Under the pieces are notes generated by a model. That model had not been told where the DNA came from and searched no databases. It saw only the letters and a list, made by a program, of their open reading frames with translations. Position numbers and translations under genes: made by a program. From Risungbinella massiliensis (GTDB lineage Bacteria > Bacillota > Bacilli > Thermoactinomycetales > Thermoactinomycetaceae), in contig NZ_LN812103.1 in the NCBI RefSeq assembly GCF_000942395.1, positions 965,207 through 1,029,206 of the forward strand: a stretch of 64,000 nt of DNA, read 5' to 3'. The stretch's first letter is position 1. Every line of letters begins with the position of its first letter. This document shows positions 52,181 to 60,630 of this stretch, one piece after another.

Positions 52181-52406
52181 TAATCTGCTGCGTATAGTTG
52201 GTGCTAAATGAAGTTCTTGATTAGAATACATTTCCATATCAATCCAAAAATATGGACTATGACAAGTTTTCGTTAGATGATCCTATGCTCCCTAAAGGAA
52301 GGTTCTAGTGTTTCTATTTTTGGATGAATTCTACTAGGGATTAAGACAGTTCTTCTCTAAATTGCATCCAACCTTTCAAAAAAAGAGAAAAGAAAGGGTG
52401 TTGGGG

Positions 52407-53630
52407 ATGAGTATCTTAATTTTAAACCGTGTACCTCATGATTTGTGTCCTTATGAGGAGTGGTTAGCAGAAACAGGGGAAGAGCTCCTTTTGTTGTCTT
52501 CCGATGAGTATGCGGAGGGATTTCCAAAAGATCGTTATACTTATGTGGAATCATTCTCTAACTATATTCATAATGGGAATGTAGAGCGTCGAGCGATTGA
52601 GTTATATGAAAAATATCAATTCCACACGATCATAGCAGTAGCAGAACGGGATATTTACCGTGCGAGTCAATTGAGAGAAAGATTTGATTTGAAGGGGCAA
52701 AGCTACGCTAGTGCAAGTGAGTATCGCAATAAGGTTTTGATGAAAACCATAGCTAGAAAAGGTGGAATTCTGACTCCTGAATTTGCAGAGTTGAAATCCA
52801 ACTTTGATCTTGTTGAGTTTGCATCTCAACATGATTTTCCGCTCGTAGTAAAACCAATTGATAGTGCAGGATCGATGGGAACAGTAGTACTGGAGAATCA
52901 TAAGGATTTAGAGAGAATGTTGGCAGAGGGTGTTCCTGACAAATCGGAAGTAGAAACATTCGTGGATGGAGAAATGTACCATATTGATGGATTGGTATAC
53001 GAAGGGAAAGTAGTATTTATTGCTGCGTCTAAGTATACTAGTAGCTGTTTATCCTTCCATGAAGGAGGGTATACAGGCAGTTATATTGTGGATCAAGAGA
53101 GTCCACTCGCAAAACGCCTCATTCGAGAGACCGAAAAGCTCATTTCTGTTTTAGATACACCACAGCATACTACGTTTCATTGTGAATTCTTCCATACAGT
53201 AGACGATGAGATTGTTTTATGTGAGATCGCTAGTCGAACAGGTGGTGGACGTGTTAATGTCATCTTAGAACAGGCTTTTGGGATTAATATTACACAATCG
53301 ATGATTTTGGCCCAGTTAGGACTACCTGTTCAACTTCCTGCACATCAAAAGGAAGTAAATCCTCCTACTTTTTGTGGACATGCTCTCTTACCTCCACGCC
53401 AAGGGGTATTCTTAACAGTGGAGACTACTTCGATGCCAAGTTGGGTGTTGGAGTATCGGTTACTTGCAAAACCGGGTGAAATTTATGATTCTCCTAAATC
53501 TAGTGTTGATCATATCTGCTCTATTGTAGTAGGTGGAGCCTCGATCCAAGAAGTGAATGAAAGGATGGAGAAAGTAGCGGATTGGTTCCGTGCTGCCTCC
53601 AGATGGGGAGAAATCCGTTCTGTATCTTAA
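52407..53630 (+). CDS. ATP-grasp ligase, second of a tandem pair
   Basis: A 407-residue paralogue of the upstream gene, alike over its whole length (MSILILNRVPHDLCPYEEW; VVKPIDSAGSMGTVV; EVETFVDGEMYHIDGLVYEG; CEIASRTGGGRVNVILEQAF). ATG 52407. The 226-bp gap between the two has no terminator and no other feature I can see, so cotranscription is possible. Duplication followed by divergence suggests related but different substrates, or successive ligations. Confidence 0.8.
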   Translation: MSILILNRVPHDLCPYEEWLAETGEELLLLSSDEYAEGFPKDRYTYVESFSNYIHNGNVERRAIELYEKYQFHTIIAVAERDIYRASQLRERFDLKGQSYASASEYRNKVLMKTIARKGGILTPEFAELKSNFDLVEFASQHDFPLVVKPIDSAGSMGTVVLENHKDLERMLAEGVPDKSEVETFVDGEMYHIDGLVYEGKVVFIAASKYTSSCLSFHEGGYTGSYIVDQESPLAKRLIRETEKLISVLDTPQHTTFHCEFFHTVDDEIVLCEIASRTGGGRVNVILEQAFGINITQSMILAQLGLPVQLPAHQKEVNPPTFCGHALLPPRQGVFLTVETTSMPSWVLEYRLLAKPGEIYDSPKSSVDHICSIVVGGASIQEVNERMEKVADWFRAASRWGEIRSVS

Positions 53631-53649
53631 ATAAGTAAATAATGTTTTT

Positions 53650-53677
53650 AGCCTGTTCTAATGGGAACAGGCTCTTT
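53650..53677 (+). terminator. Intrinsic terminator
   Basis: AGCCTGTTC and GAACAGGCT form a 9-bp stem followed by TCTTTATG. Confidence 0.6.
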
Positions 53678-53779
53678 ATGTATTTCGTATGGGAAAATTA
53701 TTTTTTGTATTATGGAAAATTGTTTCTTTTCATTATAATGAGAGTATCTGAAGTTGTTGGCTAGAAGGAGGAATAAAGT

Positions 53780-54268
53780 TTGCCTAGAGATATCTTTTTT
53801 CAACCAAGTAAAAAAGAAAATCTGCATATAGTCGAACGAAAGATTACTCCTATTCAAGGGGGATCAGAAAAGACGAGGCAGGATGAAATATTACGTCGAT
53901 CAAGATCAAACGAATACATGAAAGCGGTAAAACAATTGGATGCAACTGGACAAAAATTAGATCCTAGTCTGTTACAATCACTACAGGATCAATTGAAGAT
54001 GGAATTTCCTGAGGTACCTATTTATGCCCTTTTGTTAGGAATTGTGAGTAAATGTTATCTCGGTGATCCATATGAAGTGCATACATTGGATACGAGTGGG
54101 CAATGGATTCTGGAACATTATAAACGTGGTGAAACTTTACCAGTCTCACTAGAGAAGGCTCGAAAACTTGCAATGCATGGAAGTTATGAGTTTATAGAAG
54201 TGTATAGCGACTGTTTACGGGCAATTCGGGAAAATGGGGAGGTCTCCGTGATCGGGGGAATAAAATGA
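53780..54268 (+). CDS. Operon gene 1: hypothetical protein of the AAA+ cluster
   Basis: A 162-residue soluble protein starting MPRDIFFQPSKKENLHIVER, with helices at 45-90 (NEYMKAVKQLDATGQKLDPS) and a core EVPIYALLLGIVSKCYLGDP. No family recognised. TTG start at 53780 with AAGGAGG. Its stop overlaps the next start by 4 bp, so it is made with the membrane protein that follows. Confidence 0.75.
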   Translation: MPRDIFFQPSKKENLHIVERKITPIQGGSEKTRQDEILRRSRSNEYMKAVKQLDATGQKLDPSLLQSLQDQLKMEFPEVPIYALLLGIVSKCYLGDPYEVHTLDTSGQWILEHYKRGETLPVSLEKARKLAMHGSYEFIEVYSDCLRAIRENGEVSVIGGIK

Positions 54269-55875
54269 GTTTACAAGATAATCTACAACTTGCAGAAATA
54301 CGTTTAGTACGAATTCGACAGGAGCGACAAGAGAAGTTTCAGCATCTTCAACAGTTGCGGCGAACTGCAACTGGAGTGTTGCAGGCGTTGGATTTGGGGA
54401 TCGTTCGTTCGGAAGTGTTTCAGAATGTCAGTGAAGAACTAATGATCACCATTCCAAAATATTGGTTAGCTCCTGCTGTGGTTGCTTTAGTAGCATGGGT
54501 AAACGATCAAAAAGAGGTCGCAGATCGTGCATTGGCTGAAGCACTACGACGTGACGAAAAGAAAACCTCTTTATTTATGGCTTTAGTTACGAGACGATAT
54601 GGGAGATTAGATGCGAGTAGACGTTGGTTTGAACATTACTTCACCCTTTTAGACCCTAAAAACTTAGAAACAGAGTTTATCACGTTACTTGAAGGGATTA
54701 CGAATGGGGTTTTTGCTTATGATGTAAGAATGGCGTTCCAAAACCAATTGAAACACTGGTTAGATGAATGTATGGAAGACGCTTCGCTTACAAAAGAGAC
54801 TCGTGATCAATGGAAAGAGAGTCTTTGGGCGATTGGCACTGACCGAGAGATAAGTTTAGAAGAATTAGGTGAAGAGGAATACCAAAGGCGATTCGAAGAA
54901 TTATTTAGTGATGACAAATATGATTTATTAAGAAAGTATTGCACTAACTGGGATGAAATCAATGAATCTATTTCAAATCACCAATATTATGAACATATTG
55001 CTGAGACAATCAAAAGTTGGCTTGAACAAAATACATCACTAGAACCAAAGATTGAATCAGCAGTAGATAATTTATTGGATCAATTAGTATCGCAAGTAGT
55101 GGGTGAAGAACTAGAGTTAAAAAGAGAAGAGCGGAAGCTAGAATTAGTAATTAAATATCATGGTGATTGGACAAAAGCCAATCAAAATTGGAGTGCGGAA
55201 GAGCAACATTACCAACCAGCACGGTCTCTTTTGGAGATCATTCGTATGGGGGCTACAAAAGTTGGGTTTAGTGCTGCTACACAAAAATATTGTCTGGCAA
55301 TTTCTAAAGATTGGATCAAGGAGGCCCATGAAGATATAACAGGAGGTATACGCTACCAGGTTCCAGAAAAGGCCGAACTAGAAGTTCCACTCATTGAGAA
55401 CTCCGATTTTTGGGCATGGTCCTATTCTTTAAATGATGGTTCGGAAGAAACCGAATGTGTCCAACATTTTATGCAACATTTTCAACGATGGAGCAAAAGT
55501 ACAATAAAAGCAAACATGAAGGAGAAAAGAGAATACTCCCGTCGGATCAAATATATCGTGTTTTTAGTTTTATCAGGGATGATTGGGATTATAACAGGTT
55601 CTTGGATTGTTTTTTTCCTTAGTTTTGGCGGACTCTTTTTGTTGCGCCGTTGGCAAGTCAAACGTCCAATGAAAAAACAAAATAAACAGTATCGAAATCA
55701 GATGGTTCCCGTTGTCAAAGCTGCCATAGCAGACGTTGTAGATTGGCGTCGTGAGCTAAAAGCAAAAGATCGTCATGCAGAAGATCTGCCGACATTACTT
55801 AAAGATTTGAAAGCAGATGAGATGTTGACTGCACAATATGAACCTAATCGTCTAGTAATGACGGAGAGGAGATAG
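54265..55875 (+). CDS. Operon gene 2: large helical protein with C-terminal membrane hairpin
   Basis: A 536-residue, mostly helical and highly charged protein with repeat-like (TPR/HEAT-like) segments in the first 150 residues (ALAEALRRDEKKTSLFMALV). Near residues 430-460 a hydrophobic pair (YIVFLVLSGMIGIITGSWIV, then FFLSFGGLFLL) crosses the membrane as a hairpin, followed by a basic cytosolic tail. It may anchor the complex to the membrane. The ATG overlaps gene 1; gene 3 begins directly after its stop. Confidence 0.75.
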   Translation: MSLQDNLQLAEIRLVRIRQERQEKFQHLQQLRRTATGVLQALDLGIVRSEVFQNVSEELMITIPKYWLAPAVVALVAWVNDQKEVADRALAEALRRDEKKTSLFMALVTRRYGRLDASRRWFEHYFTLLDPKNLETEFITLLEGITNGVFAYDVRMAFQNQLKHWLDECMEDASLTKETRDQWKESLWAIGTDREISLEELGEEEYQRRFEELFSDDKYDLLRKYCTNWDEINESISNHQYYEHIAETIKSWLEQNTSLEPKIESAVDNLLDQLVSQVVGEELELKREERKLELVIKYHGDWTKANQNWSAEEQHYQPARSLLEIIRMGATKVGFSAATQKYCLAISKDWIKEAHEDITGGIRYQVPEKAELEVPLIENSDFWAWSYSLNDGSEETECVQHFMQHFQRWSKSTIKANMKEKREYSRRIKYIVFLVLSGMIGIITGSWIVFFLSFGGLFLLRRWQVKRPMKKQNKQYRNQMVPVVKAAIADVVDWRRELKAKDRHAEDLPTLLKDLKADEMLTAQYEPNRLVMTERR

Positions 55876-56082
55876 ATGATGGAATCCAAACTATCAGGTA
55901 ATTCATCGCCATTTGCTCGGACACAAAAAGAAGCTATTACGAAATCGGAGAAACAAACGGAAGATAAGTCAACTAATGTGGAATCCAATCTCTCTACGCC
56001 CCAACACAAAATGGCAAAAGACCTACCGAGTTGGGACTTGTTACCGCCAAATACATTTATTAAAAGAGGTGGAAGACGATGA
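55876..56082 (+). CDS. Operon gene 3: 68-aa disordered adaptor-like protein
   Basis: A short protein, low-complexity and charged for ~45 residues (KEAITKSEKQTEDKSTNVES), ending in a compact motif (DLPSWDLLPPNTFIKRGGRR). The end looks like a short linear docking motif, so the protein may tether partners in the cluster. It starts where gene 2 ends (GAGGAGATAG upstream) and overlaps gene 4 by 4 bp (ATGA). Confidence 0.7.
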   Translation: MMESKLSGNSSPFARTQKEAITKSEKQTEDKSTNVESNLSTPQHKMAKDLPSWDLLPPNTFIKRGGRR

Positions 56083-56567
56083 GAAAGCCACCTGTTATTT
56101 ATTTTGATTGGATGCAACTTCTAGATGAACTAGAGACTGCAGATAACAAGCTAGAGTTGATGACTCTACTTCATCAAGGTATTGCGCCTGATACAGAGAA
56201 TGTACGTGGTCGAGTAGCAGTCCGAGTGGTTGAAATTATCCATAAATGGCTTGATCAGGCAACAAAATATTTTCAAGAACAAACTCAGCAAGGGTTTGCG
56301 GAATCGGAGTGGATTAAAGCTATCAATCTGCTTCGTAAACGGTTAACTACAACCTGGCAATTAGGCCAGATGCCTTTTTTGCCTGGTAATATTGTAGATC
56401 AAATAGACCAAGAGATAGAAAAATATGTTCAAAATTTACAACAAAATATGGTGGAGTCGGCTGCGAAGCATGAAATCACTGGAAGACTTGCTTCTTTTCT
56501 TCGGAATAACCCTATCTCCCTTATAAAAGAGCCATTTATGATCCCCAAACAGGAGGTTCCTAATTAA
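56079..56567 (+). CDS. Operon gene 4: helical hypothetical protein
   Basis: A 162-residue soluble helical protein (WMQLLDELETADNKLELMTL, VRGRVAVRVVEIIHKWLDQA, SEWIKAINLLRKRLTTTWQL). No family recognised. Its start overlaps gene 3, and the AAA+ gene begins at the base after its stop, with AGGAGG inside its last codons. Confidence 0.75.
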   Translation: MRKPPVIYFDWMQLLDELETADNKLELMTLLHQGIAPDTENVRGRVAVRVVEIIHKWLDQATKYFQEQTQQGFAESEWIKAINLLRKRLTTTWQLGQMPFLPGNIVDQIDQEIEKYVQNLQQNMVESAAKHEITGRLASFLRNNPISLIKEPFMIPKQEVPN

Positions 56568-58124
56568 ATGAGTGATTATAAAACATTCCGTTCGACACTG
56601 ACTAGGTATCTCAAAGCGCGAATCCCCTTTATCTCCATCCGAAGTGGGGAACGTGCAAGAGTTCTAGAAGTTTTAAAAGAGATTGGAACAGAGCTAAATG
56701 TCCCGATCTATACACATACCCTCTCACAAGGAATGAGAGAGATTGTTTCGAATCGTTCCGTACACGATGATCGGTCTGTCTTTGGTGCGTTAGATTTTAT
56801 GAGTCAGCAGATGACACAAAGACAAAACCTAACATTTTGTCTGACAGAAGTTTCGGATTTAGATAATGACACGCAAGCAGCTCGCCATTTTTATGACGCA
56901 GCATTGCTTGCTTCTGATCCTAATTCGAGTGGTTCCATCATTGTGATCACCTCTGATCCGATCTGGGCACCGCTTCAACGTTTAGGGCTGTCGGTTACAT
57001 TAGATCATCCCAATGAAGATGAGATGTTGCGCATCGTCCAAGAGCAAATTCATCCTTATCAAGGACATATGCCAATTGATTGGAAAGTAGAGCAAGAAAA
57101 AGAAGCAGCCAATATTCTTGCTGGAATTAGTCAGATCGAAGCAGAGAATGTATTGGCTACCTTACTTGCCAAAGGGGAGATTCGTACCGACGATCTGGAC
57201 GAGCTTCGGCATGCCAAAGATCGAATCTTTGCAGATATTTCTGGTTTAGAGCGGATTCCTGTTCGAGATAAGGATCTCTCTGTTGGAGGACTAGAAGGGC
57301 TAAAGGCTTGGCTTGATCAAGAGCGTCCGCTTTTGACCGCGGATCTCAGAGAGCGCGGAATCCGCCCTCCACGTGGAGTATTGCTTGTTGGAGTACCGGG
57401 ATGTGGAAAATCACTCTCCGCTAAAGCGATTGCTTCTAGTTGGAAGCTTCCATTATACCGTTTGGACCTAGCTACGATACAAGGCCAGTATGTGGGTCAG
57501 AGTGAAAATAATCTCAAGCAGGCACTGTCCACAGCGGATCATATCTCACCGTGTGTACTTTGGATCGATGAGATCGAGAAAGGCCTAGCAGGTGGAGGAA
57601 GTGGTTCATCCGGTGTTACAACTCGACTAATTGGTCAGTTCCTATTTTGGTTACAAGAGGCAACTGCTCGTGTCTTTGTCGTAGCCACTGCGAATGATGT
57701 TTCTCAATTGCCAGGTGAATTGCTTCGTCGTGGACGTTTTGATGAACTATTTTTCATTGATCTGCCTTCTCCTGAAGAGCGACGTGATATCATTTCGATT
57801 TATGTGAAAAAAGGGTTGAAGCAAAGTCTCGATGAGCAGCTGATGGATGAGTTAGTCCAGCTGTCTGAAGGTTTTGCTGGAGCTGATATTGAAGCGGCGG
57901 TAAGAGAAGTGGTCAAACGAGCTTATCTCAATGGAGACGATTCGATTACAGTGGATCTCTTTCGCCGTAGTTTCCAAAATATCGTGCCGTTATCCAAGAC
58001 AAGTCCAGAGCGAGTCGAAGCGATTCAAAACTGGGGGAGAGAGCGTGCAGTTCCTGCCTCAGGCAGACCAATCGCTGGTGGAGATGAGCAGACGATTAAG
58101 GCAAGGAGAACCGTATTATTGTAA
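56568..58124 (+). CDS. Operon gene 5: Ycf46-like AAA+ ATPase
   Basis: A 518-residue ATPase. The first ~200 residues look like a degenerate ATPase domain without a P-loop. The second is a full AAA+ module: Walker A GVPGCGKSLSAKA (~residue 275), pore-loop-like QGQYVGQSE, Walker B VLWIDEIEKG (~337), sensor 1 VVATAND, arginine finger RRGRFDELF and a C-terminal lid. The layout matches the Ycf46 family, whose role is poorly defined. No protease domain is fused. As the last gene of a tightly coupled operon it is probably the motor of a complex with genes 1-4. Confidence 0.88.
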   Translation: MSDYKTFRSTLTRYLKARIPFISIRSGERARVLEVLKEIGTELNVPIYTHTLSQGMREIVSNRSVHDDRSVFGALDFMSQQMTQRQNLTFCLTEVSDLDNDTQAARHFYDAALLASDPNSSGSIIVITSDPIWAPLQRLGLSVTLDHPNEDEMLRIVQEQIHPYQGHMPIDWKVEQEKEAANILAGISQIEAENVLATLLAKGEIRTDDLDELRHAKDRIFADISGLERIPVRDKDLSVGGLEGLKAWLDQERPLLTADLRERGIRPPRGVLLVGVPGCGKSLSAKAIASSWKLPLYRLDLATIQGQYVGQSENNLKQALSTADHISPCVLWIDEIEKGLAGGGSGSSGVTTRLIGQFLFWLQEATARVFVVATANDVSQLPGELLRRGRFDELFFIDLPSPEERRDIISIYVKKGLKQSLDEQLMDELVQLSEGFAGADIEAAVREVVKRAYLNGDDSITVDLFRRSFQNIVPLSKTSPERVEAIQNWGRERAVPASGRPIAGGDEQTIKARRTVLL

Positions 58125-58146
58125 AGAAAAGGTGAATAAGAAGCCT

Positions 58147-58180
58147 CCTTCCCTGTTAGCTGTGGAAAGGAGGCTTTTGT
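58147..58180 (+). terminator. Terminator of the AAA+ operon
   Basis: AAGCCTCCTTCCC pairs with GGAAAGGAGGCTT, followed by TTGTTTG. Confidence 0.8.
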
Positions 58181-58305
58181 TTGAAATGATACAATCTCCA
58201 GTGATAATCAAGTTCCTGTGATGAGATCAATTAATAAATCTATGAGATACAATAAGAAAAAAACTTTTATTATGAGTAACTGAAACTTATAAAAGAGGGT
58301 ATTTT

Positions 58306-58557
58306 CTAGTTTTTTACGGTTTTCCAGAATGCTTCCAATACGATAAATGCTAGATAAAATATAACAAAAATTAAAGAGTAGACCAAAGGGAGACGGAATT
58401 CGAAATAGGATTTAGTCAAGATGTATATAAAAGAAAGGTTAAATGTTAGGTAATAGACAAAGATTCTCTTATAAGAATTTGGATAGACATCTTTTACTTC
58501 TGATAGAATTTGGTTTGCCAGGTATTTAATAGGGATTTTTTCCTTTATATGATCCAT
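58306..58557 (-). CDS. Small two-TM membrane protein
   Basis: An 83-residue protein with a charged N-terminal ~30 residues, then two membrane helices (FVYYLTFNLSFIYILT and LVYSLIFVIFYLAFIVLEAF) and a short basic tail. No family recognised. The ATG has no clear ribosome site, so confidence is moderate. The stretch 58558-58757 upstream shows nothing else. Confidence 0.5.
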   Translation of the reverse strand: MDHIKEKIPIKYLANQILSEVKDVYPNSYKRIFVYYLTFNLSFIYILTKSYFEFRLPLVYSLIFVIFYLAFIVLEAFWKTVKN

Positions 58558-58757
58558 TATAATTGTAGGAAAAATACAAGTGATACATTTGGACTAATAC
58601 AAGGATCAATATTCACGTATTAAATCCTGATTCCTTCTAGAATAAATGATGATTTTGTGAAAAAATATGTTCGTAATGCTTGCGTCTATACTATAAATCT
58701 AGTAAACTATGTTTTACCAGCATTGTTAAAAATGAATAAAATCTCTCATCCGTATTG

Positions 58758-58940
58758 TGGTGAGTAGAGGTGCGACTTTTAAGAGTAAGCTGTTGGAGAT
58801 CAGAGTCGATCGTTGAGAACATGCCCAAAGGAAAAGCCGCCGAAGTCCAAATCCTGTCTCTAGGATATGGGCTGGGGTTGTTACCGAATAGGAACAACAC
58901 TGTCATGGCAGATTATGATTTGTCATGGGGAGCTACTAAA
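58758..58940 (+). ncRNA. Lysine riboswitch (L-box)
   Basis: The conserved L-box blocks occur in order: GAGTAGAGGTGCGACTTTTA, AGAGTAAGCTGTTGGAGATC, GGAAAAGCCGCCGAAGTCCA, GGCTGGGGTTGTTACCG, ACACTGTCATGGCAG and GGGGAGCTACT. A terminator follows 25 nt later. Lysine binding should stop transcription of lysP. Confidence 0.95.
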
Positions 58941-58964
58941 CAAAGAGGATGGAGCGGAGATACA

Positions 58965-58996
58965 GGCCGTCCCATTTCATTTGGGCGGTCTTTTTG
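58965..58996 (+). terminator. L-box expression-platform terminator
   Basis: GGCCGTCCCA and TGGGCGGTC form a stem followed by TTTTTG, located between the aptamer and lysP. Confidence 0.85.
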
Positions 58997-59035
58997 TTTT
59001 TTCGCACCTCCTTAATTAAAAGGGGAGTAAGAAAA

Positions 59036-60484
59036 ATGGCTCAAGAACAACAACTACAACGAGGACTAAAAGCGCGACATCTTCAGATGATTGCGATCGG
59101 TGGATCGATTGGGACGGGTCTATTCCTAGCAAGTGGAGCGACGGTTGCCGAAGCAGGTCCAGGAGGAGCAGTTCTTGCTTATCTCGCAATTGGAATTATG
59201 GTGTACTTCTTAATGACAAGTCTTGGAGAAATGTCTGCATACCTACCTGTATCTGGTCCGTTTAGTACCTATCCAACACGGTTTGTCGATCCTGCGCTCG
59301 GATTTGCAATGGGGTGGAACTACTGGTATAACTGGGCAATCACGATCGCAGTTGAATTGGCTGCTGGATCATTAATTATGAAATACTGGTTCCCAGAGAG
59401 TTCTTCACTACTATGGAGTGCACTTTTCCTTGTTATTTTAGTTGGACTTAATATTTTATCAGTCAAAAGTTTTGGAGAAGCGGAATATTGGTTTGCGATG
59501 ATTAAAGTAGCGGTCGTCATTTTCTTTATTATAACTGGTGTTCTGATGATCTTTGGTATTTTTACTGGAGATGCAGTAGGTTTAACCAACTTTACCATAG
59601 CAGAAGCGCCATTTAATGGTGGATTCTTTGCCATACTAGGTGTTTTTATCGTAGCGGGGTTCTCCTTCCAAGGTACAGAATTAGTGGGTGTGGCTGCTGG
59701 TGAAAGCGAAAATCCAGAGAAAAACATACCACGTGCAATCCGTTCTATCTTCTGGCGTATTCTTTTATTTTACGTCTTTACCATGCTGGTCATTGGCTTG
59801 TTGATTCCATATACAGATCCTTCGCTGATTCGAGGGGCAGAACAGGAAAGCATTGCACTAAGTCCTTTTACCTTAGTATTTGAACGTGCAGGACTTGCTT
59901 TTGCAGCTTCTGCAATGAATGCAGTAATCTTGACATCTGTTTTATCTGCAGGCAACTCAGGTATGTATGCTTCCACTCGGATGCTCTGGGCATTAGCAAA
60001 AGAAGGGAAAGCACCAATAATATTCAGCAAATTAACCAAGAATGGAATTCCGATCTATGCATTGATTGCTACTGCTGCTGTGGGGGCGCTGTGCTTCTTG
60101 ACTTCTTTATTTGGCGACCAAGTAGTATATACCTGGCTCCTTAGTGCATCTGGTCTTTCTGGATTTATCGCTTGGCTTGGGATTGCGATTAGTCACTATC
60201 GCTTCCGGAAAGCATATGTTGCACAAGGCCGTAGTCTGTCGGATTTACCTTATGTTTCGAGATTCTACCCATTTGGTCCTATCTTTGCTTTTGTAGTCTG
60301 TCTATTTGTTATCCTAGGACAAGATTACAATTCCTACTTAGGTGGATCAATAGATTGGCAAGGTTTTCTCGTCTCATACTTGGGAATCCCTCTCTTCGTA
60401 GCCTTGTGGCTTGGATATAAAATCGTTCACAAAACAAAAGTAGTCCCTCTCGAACAGTGTGACTTCTCGAAAGACGGGAATTAA
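59036..60484 (+). CDS. lysP: Lysine permease
   Basis: A 482-residue, 12-TM APC-family permease. TM1 has the substrate motif IAIGGSIGTGLFLASG, then PGGAVLAYLAIGIMVYFLMT and GFAMGWNYWYNWAI. The sequence closely follows LysP-type lysine:proton symporters, and the L-box riboswitch upstream makes lysine the confident substrate. ATG 59036 with AGGGGAG. Confidence 0.92.
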   Translation: MAQEQQLQRGLKARHLQMIAIGGSIGTGLFLASGATVAEAGPGGAVLAYLAIGIMVYFLMTSLGEMSAYLPVSGPFSTYPTRFVDPALGFAMGWNYWYNWAITIAVELAAGSLIMKYWFPESSSLLWSALFLVILVGLNILSVKSFGEAEYWFAMIKVAVVIFFIITGVLMIFGIFTGDAVGLTNFTIAEAPFNGGFFAILGVFIVAGFSFQGTELVGVAAGESENPEKNIPRAIRSIFWRILLFYVFTMLVIGLLIPYTDPSLIRGAEQESIALSPFTLVFERAGLAFAASAMNAVILTSVLSAGNSGMYASTRMLWALAKEGKAPIIFSKLTKNGIPIYALIATAAVGALCFLTSLFGDQVVYTWLLSASGLSGFIAWLGIAISHYRFRKAYVAQGRSLSDLPYVSRFYPFGPIFAFVVCLFVILGQDYNSYLGGSIDWQGFLVSYLGIPLFVALWLGYKIVHKTKVVPLEQCDFSKDGN

Positions 60485-60504
60485 GCGAATAAATTCATCA
60501 AATG

Positions 60505-60539
60505 GGCACCTTTGCTTACTAGCAGAGGTGCTTTTTTTG
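60505..60539 (+). terminator. Terminator of lysP
   Basis: GGGCACCTTTGC and GCAGAGGTGCTTTTTTT form a stem and T-run. Confidence 0.85.
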
Positions 60540-60576
60540 ACTCTTTTACAAAGAAAATATAAAATGGTACTAGTTA

Positions 60577-60593
60577 TTAGGACTAGATACTAA
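60577..60593 (+). promoter_or_regulatory. FapR-like operator upstream of fabH
   Basis: TTAGGACTAGATACTAA matches the Bacillus FapR operator pattern TTAGTACCTnnTACTAA closely, with intact outer arms. It lies 38 bp before fabH. FapR represses fatty-acid synthesis genes and is released by malonyl-CoA. Confidence 0.7.
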
Positions 60594-60630
60594 TACTTGA
60601 TCATAAAAATGGTTAACTGGAGGTATTGTT

